The position numbers were made by a program, and so were the translations under genes. From IMG/VR virus record IMGVR_UViG_3300005536_000012, positions 1 through 35,416 of that record: 35,416 bases of DNA. One strand, written 5' to 3'. Below, piece by piece: positions 35,303-35,416 of this stretch. The notes beneath the pieces were generated by a model that searched no databases, was not told the DNA's origin, and saw nothing but the letters and a program-made list of their open reading frames with translations. This DNA comes from a virus. The stretch's first letter is position 1. Every line of letters starts with the position of its first letter.

Positions 35303-35416
35303 GACAAGACTGCCCGCAACCCACCAGGGGAAGCGGGCATCGTCGTCATTGGACCTACCTACGCCAGGCGCACTGCTCGCCAAGCGAATGCCGAGACACC
35401 AAGACGTTGCCGTCCT
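35303..35416. other. Right end after the last gene
   Basis: Apart from the hairpin there is no gene in this 114-nt stretch. It may contain the right physical end of the genome. No copy of the left-end sequence is recognised, so there is no visible terminal repeat within the window. Confidence 0.4.
35311..35339 (+). terminator. Probable terminator of the early arm
   Basis: TGCCCGC (35311-35317) pairs perfectly with GCGGGCA (35333-35339) around 15 bases, nine nt after the last stop. It is followed by TCGTCGTCATT, only weakly U-rich. Confidence 0.65.

Overview
The window reads as an essentially complete genome, or nearly so, of a temperate long-tailed (siphovirus) phage of a high-GC actinobacterium. 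The evidence is very high GC with strong third-position GC bias, a HK97-type head and tail assembly line in canonical order, a DUF1906-type endolysin as used by phages of actinomycetes, GTG and TTG starts, and dense ATGA/GTGA gene overlaps. The host is most likely of the Streptomyces or Amycolatopsis/Pseudonocardia kind, but the sequence alone does not fix the genus.

Layout. Positions 84-5404 hold packaging and head genes: small and large terminase, a small membrane protein, portal, prohead protease and major capsid protein. Positions 5483-8533 hold probable head decoration proteins, including one with a DUF4082-like domain and 23-residue repeats, and head-tail connectors. Positions 8537-15490 hold the tail: tube protein, a HK97 gp10-like protein, G and GT tail assembly chaperones linked by a -1 frameshift at a perfect GGGAAAA site, a short tape measure, a tail-tip protein with a LamG-like insert, and minor tail proteins including one with a C1q-like jelly roll. 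Positions 15490-18866 hold lysis: endolysin, several membrane proteins including a two-helix holin, and one gene on the opposite strand.

Positions 18867-24407 are a mosaic control region with genes on both strands. It holds an XRE regulator with a C-terminal beta domain, a GntR-type regulator, a MerR/AlpA-like HTH protein and small minus-strand genes with long structured non-coding leaders. It also holds a tyrosine recombinase that keeps its whole catalytic domain but has lost its N-terminal half, and several families of operator-like repeats. From 24408 to 35302 all genes but one point right. This early arm starts with a small HTH protein behind a cluster of TGCG-type dyads. It then has a run of tiny membrane proteins, a Rad52-like annealing protein, a RusA-like resolvase, a cytosine-5 DNA methyltransferase, many short unknown genes, and a winged-helix replication initiator whose own coding sequence contains 24-bp iterons next to a purine-rich stretch (a lambda-like origin). 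No DNA polymerase, helicase or primase is visible, so replication must lean on the host.

The most notable observations are: (1) an apparent antisense gene with its own ribosome-binding site, inside an in-frame insertion in the methyltransferase; (2) the intragenic iteron origin; (3) the beheaded integrase beside five ordered dyad operators; (4) a 260-nt purine-rich leader plus hairpins feeding the minus-strand operon; (5) a stand-alone tRNA 3'-end-like element; and (6) four phased CGACA repeats in front of the XRE gene. Family names rest on recalled sequence patterns, not on searches.
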